The translations under genes were made by a program, and so were the position numbers. 64,000 nucleotides of DNA from Amoebidium appalachense. Taxonomy: Eukaryota; Ichthyosporea. The notes beneath the pieces were generated by a model. It was given only the letters and a program-made list of their open reading frames with translations. It ran no database searches and was not told where the DNA came from. Shown here one piece after another: positions 25,290 to 45,366 of this stretch. The DNA lies in NCBI GenBank assembly GCA_963693365.1, contig CAVNZM010000009.1, forward strand, positions 7,564,001-7,628,000, written 5' to 3'. Position 1 is the first letter of the stretch. Each line of letters begins with the position of its first letter.

Positions 25290-26545
25290 TGGGGATTTGG
25301 GGGAAAAGACTGAGGCTTCCACTATTGATATATTCAAGACATGGAGCACTTTATTTGAAGATAAATCGAATTTACAAAAAGATGCAAGTTACAGAAGCAG
25401 GCATGTCAGCCCACTGTGTCCCTTTTTCAAACAACAACGAGGCAAAAAAATATCTCTCTCGATAGTTTTCTTGTGGTATTGGGATATTCACCAACGGAAA
25501 CCGCCCAAAAAAAAATCCATATCACCCTCTGAGGCAATAAAGGCACGAAAAATCGGATAACTGGGGATTAACAGCACCAAATGAAAATAGCACCAAACAT
25601 GACGATATTTGAAGCTCATGCTCAGGACCACGTTCACATACACGAATATTTTTAAATATATAATGGCTTTATTGATATGCTCAGGAAAAGAGAAGCAATC
25701 CGGAGATATCACAGATATCTCAGAGAAGACGGTACAAAAACCCCTACTCACGAATACGGAGGAGATAACGACTCCAATAATCATACACCCTAAACAACTC
25801 GTTAAACATACGGTGGTTTAACAGATAGTCAATAGAAGTAATACCAGGACTATCTAAGTAAGCTAGTCGAATTTCTAACGGAAGAATCTGAGATAAATAA
25901 ATACAGTTATCTAGATGTTTGCGAGAGAAAGGTTCTGCACAAAAGTGACACAAACATTTATGGAAACTAAGGTTACAACGCCAAAACAAACATTTCCAAG
26001 CAATATCACAAGAAGGGGTTAGAATTGCAAAACCGGCAAGTGTGGTAGGCTTACGAGAGGAAGGATGAATATAAGTAGCTAATTTACATAACGATTGTAG
26101 AGAAAATAGACCGAGTCTCTAATATTAAAAGAAGCACAGGCTCAAAAGTCCTACCACGATACTCTTTATCACAACGATGAAGCAAAGGATATTGAGTATG
26201 CTCGGAAACCAAGTAACATACTGCTGATAAATAGGGGAAGAGAAAAATAAAGGAGACAAATATTTAAAAGGATAGCTCTGAATGGGAGATAGATTGGGTA
26301 CAGGACATTTCGCACGAACATTAGAAATGGGAACAGGGTCTAAAGAAGGAAAGAATTGCAACAAAGGATGATAAGAAGGAAGCCTAACCGAATGAAAACA
26401 AAAGCGAAGGCCTAACTCATTCATACGCTGACTCGCCGGAGGGAGACCAAAAACACTCAGCAAAGGAGCCGCCAGAAGATGCCTATTTCTGGATATCTAA
26501 GATTTATTGGGGAAAAGGGCGAGCTCCATAATATGGAGCAAAACA
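25290..26545 (-). mobile_element. 5'-truncated non-LTR retrotransposon (LINE), RT C-terminal domain
   Basis: An almost continuous minus-strand reading runs from about 26545 to 25744. It includes RYPEIGIFWRLL, MNELGLRFCFHSVRLPSYHP and a C-terminal zinc-binding module (CLCHFCAEPFSRKHLDNC, i.e. CxxC..H...C), then LDSPGITSIDYLLNH, ending at a stop near 25744. This is the arrangement seen after the reverse transcriptase core in many LINEs. A frameshift near 26457 and the missing RT core show a dead, 5'-truncated insertion. About 450 bp of 3' untranslated sequence follow, ending at a C-run (G-run on plus). A second copy of that 3' end is at 34545-34930. The clade is not determined. Confidence 0.72.
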
Positions 26546-27586
26546 AAAACACATGGAAGGGGTGGTGGTGAGCGGGTGGGTGCGTGGGTGGTTGTGGGGT
26601 AGGTTGTGGTACGTTTGTTCGTGGGTGTGGGAAAGGGAGGGGGCGGAGGGGGGAGGAGGGGGGGCGCCTCTGGAGGAGGGGGGAGGGGGGGAATTGGGGA
26701 AAAGGGAGGGGCGTCCCCCAGGGGGAGGGGGGGGGGGGGGGAGGAGCCAGAGCCATCAATATTTCCGGGGTTTTTTCCCTAGTGGATCACCCTGCAACAC
26801 ACGCTTAGTATTTCGATTCCAAAAAACTGTGAAGTAGTTTATTAGTAATCCTTGTGTACTAGCTGTGGTTTGAATATAATGGCAGCTTTTCAAATAGAAT
26901 CTGAAATTTCAAATTGTAAATATATCCAGTACATACGGTGCCAAACTCAATCAACATCGGTTGGTTCCTTCTCCCACAGGCTTGAAAACACATAAAAAAG
27001 AAATGCAGAGAGTATTTATCTCGAATCCTCCCGGGTAGCTGAACGATCCAGACGGTTTTAGTGCAAAGTACTACTTTTAATCAAGTGTTCCTGCCGCACT
27101 ACCACAGTATACTTAGACTATAGCAGTACTTGAGTCTTATAACCCTATTACACACGATTCCATTGAGAGCCCCCCCCCCCCCCCCCCTCCCCCCCTCCCC
27201 CCCCCCTCCCCCCCCCTTCCCCCCCCCCCCCCCCCTTCCCCCGCCTTCCCTACCCCGCACCCGGCACGCGACACATAATTACATCTAACCACATTACCAT
27301 TCTCCGGGAAGCCTTAGACCAAGTCTTACAACCACACAGACCTTTTTAATAAGTACTACAAATCAACAAATCTACCCACACACACACAAACACATATACA
27401 CGGTACACCGCCCTTGCTTGCAACCACACGGCAATTATATTAATAAAAAAAGGTGGGTTAAAATCGCACTGGTGCGCGGAAGCCGTATAATGTGTGCCAT
27501 AAAAATACACACCTTTAAGATCACACATTTTCATTGTCGCCGGGGAAAAGAAAACAGCAGAAGAGGCCACCGTGATATCCCACCAC
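26546..27586. other. intergenic, no gene recognised
   Basis: Between the LINE fragment and the 3' end of dynamin copy 2. It has G-rich tracts at 26635-26745, C-rich tracts at 27172-27241 and otherwise unique AT-rich sequence. Confidence 0.6.
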
Positions 27587-33186
<5,600 letters not shown>

Positions 33187-33897
33187 GGTGATCCGCAAGA
33201 AATGACAGCCAGTGTATTTTGAAACCAGCTGAGGAGTGATCCAGAGTGAAGTGTACTGGGAGGTTGCAGGTGTTTATATACCCGAGTGTGCATGGGAGAA
33301 ATGCAGCGTGATTTCTCAGGAGTGCAACGATAATACTGGCGGCTCGTGTGGGCCGGGTTGAAGACGACATGGCTAGAAATGACGCCAAAAAAGGCAAACA
33401 AAAATCGTGCATCATTTATAGCGCTAGAGTAATGCTTGATTTTTATGTGTATGTAATGCATAAATTATGATGATTTTGCAATTGAGGTTTTTTGTATGTA
33501 CGATGACTTAAACGTGGCCTGGGTGCGTACATGCTCCAGTACTACGGTTGAGCGAGCCTTTCTCTCTCTATCCCTCTCTCTCTCTCTCTCCCTCTCCCCC
33601 TCCCTCCCTCCCTCCCTCTCTCTCTCTCTCTCCCTCTCTCTGTCTCTCTCTTCTCTCTCTCTCTCTCCCCTCTAGATCCCCCCCCCCCCCCCCCCCCCCC
33701 CTCTACCCTCAGAGTCCCCGCACCCCCCCCCCCCCCCCAACCTCCTCTCTCTCTCTCTGTGTCTCTCTCTCGCCAGCTCTCCTCCCTCTTTCTCTCAATC
33801 TCAATCTCCCTCAATCCCCCCTCCCCCTCTTTGTGCATATCATCATGTCTTCTCTTCTTCTGCATATAGCGTGAGTCACTGTGTACACATGTGCCTG

Positions 33898-33950
<53 letters not shown>

Positions 33951-34457
33951 ACTGTGTGTTGATTACGCCACTGTACGCCATGTAATTGATGCACTAAGGG
34001 TTGCATGGAACAATTAATACTAATTCATCATCATAGCACACGCGGCGTGTGCAACAATACACGCAAACACCACACACACACCCGGCCCGTCACGCCCACC
34101 AATCCGCACACAGACACATGTACGCACACCTGGGGGAAAACCGGGGGGGGGGGGGGGGGGGGGGGGTTGCGCAACCATGCATGGCCATGACAAGGGGGAT
34201 TCGAATACCATCTAATAGTTCTCTCTCCCATATCTGCTCCTGGCTCAGTTCAAATAAGATTCAATCCGTTAATAGACCTATTATTACATTTGTAGGTATA
34301 TGCAGGCTCAATAGAAACCTGCATGCATGCAATATTCCCATAGCTTCAATACGATAAAGGCCACATAGGGTCGAACGGCACATTATGTATATCCCCATGT
34401 CATGACTGTTTATATAACTGACGGCAGTGAGGTGAGGACATATGCGCACGTGTGTGT

Positions 34458-34488
<31 letters not shown>

Positions 34489-34544
34489 GCTGAGGGGCGG
34501 GGGGGAGGGGGGAGGGAGGGAGGGAGGGAGGGAGGGATTTGGAA
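33187..34544. other. intergenic region upstream of dynamin copy 2
   Basis: No gene recognised. It holds (CT)n-rich tracts at 33554-33770, (GT)n at 33899-33949, G-runs at 34144-34166 and 34471-34490, and (GGGA)n at 34513-34536. The dynamin promoter should lie in 33190-33540, but no TATA box stands out. Confidence 0.6.
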
Positions 34545-34919
34545 AAGAAAGACCAGGTCAGGACTTCCGCTATTGATACTCAAGACACGTAGCACATTAT
34601 TTGGATATTCGAATTTACAAAAACACTTCATGGTACAGAATTGGGCATGTCGGCCCACAATGCCCATTTCGAATTGCCAAATTAAAGGCAAAAAATACAT
34701 TTTGCAATAGTTGTGGTACTGGGATATTCCCAACGGAAACCGTGTAAAAAAAAAAGGGGGAAAAAAAAAAAACCCCGACTCTCCCTTCATCATGAAAAAG
34801 CATACAACTGATAGCTGGGAGATCGAGAGCACATAGCACCAAACATGACCATATCTTCGTATTTTCATGCACACTACCCAGTTCACATACGCGAATATTC
34901 TGACTATCTAAGAGTTTTG

Positions 34920-34930
<11 letters not shown>
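34545..34930 (-). mobile_element. 3'-end fragment of the same LINE family
   Basis: Aligns with 25290-25660 over about 360 bp. Shared words include GCACCAAACATGAC, GGGATATTC, CAACGGAAACCG, CATGTC.GCCCAC, and TTCACATAC.CGAATATT. It keeps only the 3' untranslated part. In element orientation it ends in a C-rich tract (GGGA repeats on plus at 34513-34536), like the first copy. A run of about 33 A at 34922-34955 borders the other side. Confidence 0.75.
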
Positions 34931-34955
<25 letters not shown>

Positions 34956-34957
<2 letters not shown>

Positions 34958-35225
34958 AGCAAAATGTACGAAAACACAACGCAATCTGCATTGATCCCCG
35001 CCCGATTTGCTAATGTTTACCATTCAGTGCCACTCGAAGTATCCCCCCCCCCCCCCCCCCCCCCCCCCCTCCCCCCGGACGCACAAAGACATATAGAGAG
35101 CCGATAGCACGAGTATAGCACGAATCCCCACGCCCCGGCTTCCACGAATCAACAACTAGAAGCATATATAAATGAAAGAATATCACAGGAACTAATATAT
35201 CATGCCCATACGGGGTGCATTACCA
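34956..35225. other. RIOK3 3' flank
   Basis: Contains a C-run at 35043-35079 and unique sequence. No polyadenylation signal is obvious on the minus strand. Confidence 0.5.
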
Positions 35226-37359
35226 TCACTCTTTCCCCCCTACTGCCTCAGACCCCCCCTCTGCCGTTTTACCCTCCTCAACCATCTCCCAATCAGAATC
35301 GCCGCTCACTTCTGGCGCCGCGCTTCCACCACTTCCACCACTCCCAGAAATCCCCTTTTCCCCTTCGTTTCCATATTTAGCAATCCTGCCTTCCTCCCCC
35401 ACCGCTCCCCCCTCCTCCGCCTTGGGCAACTGCACCTTCACCCACTCCCCCTCCCTCACCTCTACAGTGCTACTACTCTCGCTATTTCTACGAGAACAAT
35501 CCGTTCCGCTCTGCCCATCCATCGAAATTTCCCTATTCAAACCCCCCTTGTCCCCTTGCACACTAACCTCAGACCCCTCTTCTTCCTCCTTTTTCATCTC
35601 ACCAACCCCAGTACCGGTGGTGGTTGACATTTCCTTCTCCCCATTTCCTTCAACACCCGTAATAGTTTCAGTAGCGGTGGGAGGGGGAATACTGTTTGCG
35701 GTAGGAGGAACAGTCTCCGCGCTTCCACCCCCTTGTTGTGTGTGCAACCCCTCTCCCTCTTTCCCCCCCTGCTCTTCTTCCTCTTCTTCCGCCAACCAAA
35801 TTTGTCTTCGTTGGTAGCCGGTTTGATCAATGTCGGTGAGGATAGGGAGGGGGGGCGCCCCGTCCTCAAGGTCCTGTAAGGGGCGGGATAAATCGGTAAA
35901 TTTGTAATCAAAAAACCGGTTGGGTCAAAATGTTATGACAAAGGCCTATGTTGGGTGAGTTTATTTGTCTAAAGGAAATAAGAGTTTGGGTAAATCTGTG
36001 ATGCAAAAAAGAAGAAATGAGAAACAGACGATTGAACGTAAAAACATCTGGTCAGGAAGTAATAAAGGAAGCGGGGCCGTTGGAAAACACCGCAAGGGGG
36101 GGGGGGGGGGGGGGGGGGGGGGAGAGAGAGAGAGAGAGGGGAAGGGGGGGGGGGAGGGGGGGGGGGGGAGAGAGAGGGGGGGGGGGAAGGGGGGGGGGAG
36201 GGGGATGAGAAAGGAAAGTAAGGGAAATGGGAGCCCCGGGGGAGGGGGGGGGGGGGGGGGGGGGGAAGGGGAAGAGACCGGGGGAAGAAAAGGAAATGGA
36301 AGGGAAGGGAAATGGAGAGAGAAGATAATATGTCCATGTGTGATACGTGTCCTCCCAAAAGGTCAAGTGTAGGCACGCGGGTGGAAAGAGGGGGGGGAGG
36401 GGGGAGGGGGGGCTCATGTGTAATTTCACAACGTTATGAAAGGGGGGGAGAGGGGGGGGGGGGCAGCAAAGAAACACACCTGGTGTCCGTACGTGTCTTC
36501 CACCTCTTTCGACACCACCTGCAGCCTCTCTGTGAGCTCAGCAATGTGCCGTTCTTTGTTCCGATTGGACGGGTAGATGCCTCCATCCGTAACAAGCGCA
36601 AACAGGCCTAGCACTGTGGGGAATTGGGCGTTTTTTAGCCTTATTTGGGAAAAATACAGGGATTTTAACACCTTTCCGGTCGTTTTTACTAAGTGAATGT
36701 ACCATGTTTATTGATCTCGGGGGTGTTCCTAAATCATAATCTAATGCAACGTGTCTGAGTTCATATTACGACCCAGTGTAATTACGGTCATGTGATCCAA
36801 TCAGAATTGAGCGTTTGCGGGAAAAAAAGGTTGAGCACAATGAGCAGTGGTACTAAGCCGACACATTTGGTCCAATCAGAATTGAGGGTTTGCTTTTAAA
36901 CAAACAAGCACTGAGCACACCCATTTGATTGGGCCATGTTTCCGGGGGAACGGGTGAGCAGAGGCGTTTAAGCAAATCAAAATCGAAGTTACGTGTGAGC
37001 GTACATAATCATTCAGGGCGATCTAAAATGGGAGTTTGAGGGGAGAATGGGTGAAAATTCAAGCGCAAAGACGGACTGGGGTTAGTCAAGACACTAAATA
37101 TGGATCGAGACATTGTAAACAAAAACATTTCCTTTCCTTCTAGCCCATAGAGAAGGGGCGGCCGGAGTGGGTGAGGTGGGTTGGGGAGGGGGGGGGGGGG
37201 GGGGGGGGGAGAGAGAGGGGGAGGAGGTTTTTTTTTTTTTTTTTTTTTTGGGGGGGGGGGGGGGGGGAAGGGGGGGGGAGGGGGGGGGGGGAGGGAGAGG
37301 GTTGGTTGGTTACCTGATGGAACCTCGACTCCTTTTCCTCCAAAGAATGTAACCTGCAA

Positions 37360-37390
<31 letters not shown>

Positions 37391-38136
37391 AAATAGAAAA
37401 TTGAACAAAAACCCATAATGGAATGTGCACTACAAGCACCACATACTTTCCTTTAAATTTCTGCTGATAAGGGGATTAAGTATCTGAAACGAGTATCAGT
37501 TCACATGCTGGGATTTTCTTTTCACTTGTTTGTATGTGCGTGTGTTCGGGAGGAGGGAGGATCGGGGTGGGTGGTGGGTGGGCTGGGCGGGCAGGCGGGT
37601 GGGTTGGGTGGTTGGGTGGGTGGGTGGGGGACAGGGGGGAGGGGGGAGGGGGCGGGGGTAGAATGCGCTACAGAGTACGAAGTACACACTCATGACGGAC
37701 AACAAAACGCAGAATTTCAAAGCACACCCCCGGGGGGGGGGGGGGGGGGGGGGAGGGGGGGAAAGAGAGGGGGGAGGGGGGGGGGGGGGGGGGGGGGGGG
37801 GCTTACCATGTTGTGGCAGTCCCTGTAGAGGAATCGGAGAGCATTGTTGTGGGTTTTTTCGACGGACTGTCCAACGTCTATCACATAGACCGTCTTGTCC
37901 TGATAACTGGGAGATATATCAGTGTGAGATATGACGAGATTTCACGGGAGATATATTAGTGTTAGATATGAAATTCTTGGAATATGTATTAGTGTTAGAT
38001 ATGATGGAATTTACCAAGAGGACAAGCAGGCCAGGACACTCTTCACAAAATCCGTCATGTCTGTTATGATGAATCGAATGCCAGATATGCCTATAGGTGT
38101 GGTGATCCAATAATGCATTTTTTCGGAAATTGGGAA

Positions 38137-38203
<67 letters not shown>

Positions 38204-38240
38204 GTGTTTTGGAGGGGGGGAACGGGGGCATGGTGTGTGT

Positions 38241-38271
<31 letters not shown>

Positions 38272-38394
38272 GGAGGTTGCATACAGCAGATTATATTCGC
38301 TGTAGTCCCCATGGACCAGTTGGCACTCAGTGAAGAGGGTGTGGAGGTACGAGATACACTGCAGGTAGGCAGAGCGTAGGCGACTGCTGCTGAG

Positions 38395-38489
<95 letters not shown>

Positions 38490-38585
38490 GGGGGGTAGGG
38501 GAGGGTGAGTGGGTGGGATATGTGTGTGTGTGTGTGTGTGTGTTTGGGGGGGGGGGGGGGGGAGTGGGGAGGGGGAGTGAGTGGG

Positions 38586-38669
<84 letters not shown>

Positions 38670-38762
38670 GGGGGTAGGGGAGGGTGAGTGGGTGGGATAT
38701 GTGTGTGTGTGTGTGTGTGTGTTGGGGGGGGGGGGGGGGAGTGGGGAGGGGGAGTGAGTGGG

Positions 38763-38850
<88 letters not shown>

Positions 38851-40348
38851 ATGTGTGTGAGTGTTTTGTATTGAATGATAGTGGTGGTGGTGGAGAATGG
38901 GGGGGGGGGGGGGGGGGGGGGGGGGGTAAGCAGTTTAAGTGTTGCCCCGTAGAAAACAATACCAGTCTCAGGTTCACTCGAATCACAAAACTTGCGCCGA
39001 AAAAATCACGCCATGAAATATGAAACAATTTAAAGATCGCCTGTTGGACATACCCCTCATATCCCACATTCCCCATGGCTCACCCTTGAAAGGGAGTTTC
39101 TTTAAGGGTTCCGTGTATGGTCAGACCCGCATGGTTTTAAGCCATACGTATGGATTGGTGTGACGTGCACCTACTTCAACCAAAATAGCCAATACATTTG
39201 CCCCAAAAGAAATTTAATTTTTTTTAAAAAAATAAAAACACCCGAAATGCGGTGCAAGACATTTTATGCTTGAAAAAGAGGGGGAGGGGAGGGGAGGAAA
39301 AGAGGGGGGAGAAGGAGGAGGGGGGAGGGGGTGAGTTAAGAAGGGGAAGTGGGAGGGGGAGGGCGGGGGAGACAGAGAGGGGGAAGGAGGAGAGGGGGGG
39401 GGTGGGGGAGGCTAACCTCTGCCTCTCGAAGTTGGGGGGCTGGTACGTGGTCCTTGCCTGTTTTTGTGTGTGTGTGCAATGTGTGTGTGTGTGCGCGCAT
39501 GTGTGGCGGGGGGGGGGGGGGGGGGGGGGGGGGGGAAGGGGGTTTGCTCAGTTGCCCATGGTAATATGTCCGGGTTTCCCGAGTGACGAGTCTTCTACAA
39601 TGCATGGCACAAACGTCACAATGACGTCATTGATACTTCATACCAACATCAGAGTATAATATGATCTTTGCCTAGGTGTGGTCCAACCCCCCCCCCCCAA
39701 TTCTTTTTTATTATTTTTATTTTTTGAACTTGTGTTGGCCAGATAAAGAAAGCCATACAGAACACCGGTACAAGTGTTATTTAAAGAGCACTTAAACACC
39801 GCTCACCTATGAATGACATTGCCAGTATGTTGTTCTTCCTCACCACGGGCATGGGGCAGGGGATGCCGGCCCTCTGCATGCGGTGTAGGTTGGCATGCTC
39901 CTTTAAGGTCCAGGCACGAATCAGTTGCTTCGTGTTTGTCTTGGTGTTGCGTACGTAGTCTTTAAATCGGTAGTCATCTGTTTTTTTTGTTTTTTTTTTG
40001 TTTTTTTTGTGTGTGTGATGTGTGTGATGTGTGTGTTTGTGTGCGTGTGTGCGTGTGTGTGTATTGGAGGAAGGGGGGGGGGCAGGGGGAGGAGATGGAT
40101 ACAATGAAGTATTAGAGAATTTTCAGCCAGAAACAGAACAGGCAAAGTGGGAACAGCGAAAACGACACGGTTCCCCCCTTGCATTCTCCCTCCTCTTTTC
40201 CTTTAAAGATGCACATACATGCTTCCAAACCCTCCTCCCCCTTCTTCGAATCCCCCCCCCCCTCCCCCCCCCCCGCCGCTATCCTTCCAAGTCACGTCTA
40301 CATACACATGCACACACACAGACAGACACACGCACGAGAGCGCGCGCG

Positions 40349-40411
<63 letters not shown>

Positions 40412-41144
40412 TTGATGTACTCGTGCCTGTTCTTGAATTCGTTGAGTGTCATCTTGAAGATCTTGATAGCAAACTCTGGCACCTCCGTCTCACTGCACAA
40501 ACCCAACCAATCAGATTGCCTGAATCATCACTGCATCACTAATTTCGACCAATCAATTGACTTTAATCCCTCGTGTCTCATACTTTCATAAACCTAACCT
40601 CTGCCTGCATGCCAAATTGCATTTACCCCCCCCCCCCTCCCCCCCCCCCGGCCCCCCCCCTCAAACAAACCACCGGGAGAGGGCAAAGTGTGCCTTTCTC
40701 CCTGCCTCCCTCTCTGTCCCTTCCACCTCTCCTTCCAACCCCCCCCCTCCCCTCCCCCCCCCCCCCCTCCCCCCGCCCTCTTCCCTCCGGCAACCCCCGG
40801 CACCCTCCCTATCCCCCCCCCCCCCCCCCCCCCCCCAACCTCCCCCCTTTGGTTTCGTATTTCTTGACCGTCTCCTTTATTTCATTTTGGAAATGCCCAT
40901 GCAGTGTATGTGATGTGTAGAGAGAGAGAGGGGGGAAGGGGGAGGGGGGGGGGGGGGGGTGACAGAACCTTCCCCCGCATGCATGCAGTACATTTGCCTC
41001 TTTGCCCGTGCTGATAATCCCCGTCACCTGCATGACATTTGGCCAATCAGCGGTGTTACAACGCACCACAGGCTACCCACAAATACGTTTCTGGCCACAG
41101 ACGTACTCAGCCCCCCTCCCCCCCTCCCCCAACACACACACACG

Positions 41145-41179
<35 letters not shown>

Positions 41180-41443
41180 GGGCTGCCGTGTCTTGCCAAG
41201 GAAAGGACTATTCCCTCCCCCCTCCCCCCCGGTCCCCCCCCCCCCCCCCCCCCCCCCCTCCCCCCCCGCCCTACGGCCCCGTTTTTTAGTTTTGACCTTA
41301 GCTCCACGGCTGCTCTCAACACCCACCAGCCATCTGCTTTGTGTTTTTTAATTATTTTCTATTTTATATTAGAAATATGTATTGTGTTGAGACGAGCATT
41401 TGGAATTTGAGTTAACAGAGAAAACTCCTTTTTGCCCTTCTTT

Positions 41444-41481
<38 letters not shown>

Positions 41482-43043
41482 TGGGTGGAATTTTTCGAAA
41501 AATGTATGGGTGTGTGTGTGCGCGTGCGCGCGCGTGTGCGCGTGCATGTGTACAATGGCAGCGATAGGGAAGGGAAGAGGCGGAGGGAGGGGGGGGGGGG
41601 GGGGGGGGGGAGGGGATTGAGAAGAGCGGGGAGGGGGGAGGGGGGGGGGGGGGTTGCAAACAGACCTCCGAGATTAGCCCCCAGTTAACCATCTTTTGAA
41701 TGGCAAGGCGGGTCTTGGGGTCAAACACCTCTGCAAAACCACACAGAATTATTCAAAGGTCGGTATTTCAATTGCTCCCCCTCCTCCCCCCCCCCCCCCC
41801 CCCCCCCCCACACACACACACCCTCTTCCTGATCCAATCATCCCCCCCCCCCCCTTCTTCTTCCCCCTCCCCCCTCCGAGGGCATAAACCCCACTTATTC
41901 TATCTCCTGTTTCCTTTAACCCATATTGCACATGCAGGGGAATCATTGCACACCCCATGTAACCAACACGAAAAAAAACCGATTCTTGACCACCTGTGGA
42001 CCCCCGCAACGAGTAACCTTTTTTTTTTTTTTTTTTTTTGCTTTTGGGGGGAGGGGGGGGGGGGGGGGGAAGGGGAAGGAGGGCGAGGGAGGGAGGGGGG
42101 AGGATGCATTGGTTGAGTGTGGGGTGGGATTCAAAATAGGGTTATTAGGGTTTTAGGGCTTTGAAGGCCAAGCTATGCTGATTCCTCAGTAAAGGCGGAA
42201 AAACAAAGCCGGGCAAACCCCCCCCCCCCCCCCCCCCCCACCCAAAAAAAAAAAAGAGGCGGGTAGGCAGGCTAGAGAGTGGTTGGGTGGGCGGGCAGGC
42301 AGGCGCCCAGAGGGGGGGATTTACGGTCATGGACTGCTCTGTCCTCTTTTCCTTTAACACGTGCCTCCCTCCCCACCAAGCGGTGGGAGGACTCTCTCAG
42401 ATCGTTAAAGGCTTGTGGGGCTATGCGGAACTCATTCTTTGATACGGAGCCCATGTCGATGCCACGAAGCTGCAAAAAAGGAATATATATAAGATTTATA
42501 TTTACTTATATAAGTATCTATTTATATATACGTATATACTTGTATTTACATTTACTTGGATATTTGGGATTTCTATCTATTTGGTTTTTTCCGATTCATA
42601 TCTACCTACGTATTAATATTTGTATACTTATATATTTATATTTATATCTATATTTACAATTACGTTTTTACTGATGAAAGTTCTTAATGGACATATATGG
42701 TTAGTTGAGAATAACTCTGCGTAAACCACAGGCACGAGAGCAACCCCCCCCCCCCCCCCTCCCCTGCCCAAACCCACCCACACACATGCACGCGTGCACA
42801 CTCGCGTGCGCGCCTAGTGCCCACCCACACACATGGTAAGTGTTGAACCTCATCATTGAACTATATATGGCAATAGGCAAACCTAATATGGGAATATCCT
42901 TGTGGCATATAAGGGGTATACGGGGAGAGGGGGGGGGGGGGGGGAGTGAGAGCACGGCGGAGGTTTTTTTGGGGCGCGGGGGGGGGGGGGGGGGGGATTT
43001 GCTTGTGTACGTGTCACTTTCTTTGTTCTCCTTATAGTAATGT

Positions 43044-43114
<71 letters not shown>

Positions 43115-43991
43115 CGCGCATGTGCGCGTGTGCGTGCGTATGTTTGTGTTTGTGTGTGTGTGACGAGTATAGGATGCTATGAATAGTTACGGCTTCCATC
43201 CTCTGCGTGTTTCGTTTTGCAGCTGCCTCAGTGTCGTGTTTGGTCACCAGCCGACCATCCCCCAGTCGTACTATCTGCACACACCCATATATGGTTAGAG
43301 ATGAACCATATAAGGTTAGAAATGAACCATATCGACACGAACCATATATGGCTAAAAATGAAACATATATGGTTAGAACCGAACCATATATGGTAGACAC
43401 ACACAAAATCATGCACGACACACACACACACACACACACACACACTGGCACGCCTGACTCCCCCCGCCCCCCCCCCCCCCCCCCCCCCCCCCCACGCACA
43501 CACACACACCCTCCCTCCCGTGCGCGTGCGCGGGAAGAAAAAAAAAAAAAAGGAAAAAAGAAAAAAAAAAGAGTGGAGAGAGGAAAAAAACAAGTGCACA
43601 CAACACACACACACACACACACACACACAGAGAGAGAGAAAGACACACACGTACACATGTGCTCGCGCGCGCGTGCACGTACACACACACACACAGACAC
43701 ACACACACACACACACACCTGTGTGCCCCTTGGTGTGTAGTCCCAGTCATCATCCCCCTCTTCCTCCTCCTCATCTTCATAGTCATCCTGCTCCCTCTCC
43801 TGTCCCCACTGCACCACAAATTTATAACGTCAGTGATTGATAGAAAAATGAGGCTATTTTTTGAACAAATAAATCATATGCAGAATTGGCAACTGGCCAA
43901 TCACCATCGAACATTAGTTAATTTGCAAGTTATCATAAGCAGACGTCAGCGCAGATGCAACCAGCAGAAACCCATTCGGAGCATGGGGCTC

Positions 43992-44022
<31 letters not shown>

Positions 44023-44032
44023 GCCTCTCAAG

Positions 44033-44069
<37 letters not shown>

Positions 44070-44572
44070 CTCCCTTTTTCAGTCTACCAGAAAAAAAAGA
44101 AAAAGATCCGATCCATAGGCTCAGGGAAAGCAAAACTGGATAGGTGTTTATAGTTGTTGCAGGTGTGGGCTTTTGACTACAAAACAAAACAAAAATAAAC
44201 CAAACCAAACCAAAAAAAAAAAAAAAAAAAAAAAAAAGGGAAAAAAAAATGTTGGCGGTCCATATTGCATGATGGTCGGGTGGGCTTCTCGTTGTCCTTT
44301 CTTTTTTTTCTTCTTTTTTCTTTATCCTTTATCCCTCTCCTTTGTAATCCCCCCCCCCCCCCCCCCTTTTTTTTTTCTATTCTTTTCTCTCCATCCCCCC
44401 TACTTTCCTCTTCTCCTAGTGCTCGTGTATCAGGGTGGGTGGGTGTGTGTATGTGTTCAGGGGGGGGGGGGGGGGGGGGGGGGCGCGTTAGATAAAAAGG
44501 TGAATAAAAAACAAGAGCCAGAACACAAACATAAAATTGCCGTGGGGCAAAACGAAGTGGGCATCTCGGCGG

Positions 44573-44614
<42 letters not shown>

Positions 44615-44716
44615 CGGGGAGCAACCTGTTGTTGTGAAGGCAGTCTGTAGTTTGCCATCGACACCCCAACTGCATGTGAGAATAAGTATATGAATAAATG
44701 GGCATATACCCCTCCC

Positions 44717-44780
<64 letters not shown>

Positions 44781-44917
44781 GAAAAAAAAGAAATTTATTG
44801 GAATGATTGTTGTGTGAAGAGTGGAAAAGGTGTCTGTGCGTGTGTTTTTGCGTTTGTTTTGATTCACATTTTTCGGTTGGTGTGTGTGTTTGTGCTTTAA
44901 GGGAGTGGGGGCTATTG

Positions 44918-44952
<35 letters not shown>

Positions 44953-45278
44953 AGGCGCAACTGGAACACCAGACTTTGAAGATTGGGGGGGGGGGGGGGG
45001 GGGGGGATGGGGGGTGGAGGGGGGGGGAGGGGAAAGAGGAATTTGGGCTTGTGGAAAGAGGGGAAGGAGAAGGGGTGCAGAGAAAAGATGTGTGTATGTG
45101 TGGGGGGGGGGGGGGGGGGGAGGGAGGGAGGGGGAGGGAGAGTGAGAGGGAGAGACAGCACGCGTGCGAGAGAGAGAGGGGAGAGTGAAGGGGGGGGAGG
45201 GGGGAGACCGAGAAAGAGGGGGGGGGGGGGGGGGGGGGGAGGGAGAGAGGGAGAGAGGGAGAGGGGGAGCGAGGGAGG

Positions 45279-45366
<88 letters not shown>

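Noticed and set aside
36790-36930. Two near-copies of CCAATCAGAATTGAG as a promoter
   Set aside because: A short local duplication inside a RIOK3 intron with no start site or TATA box nearby.
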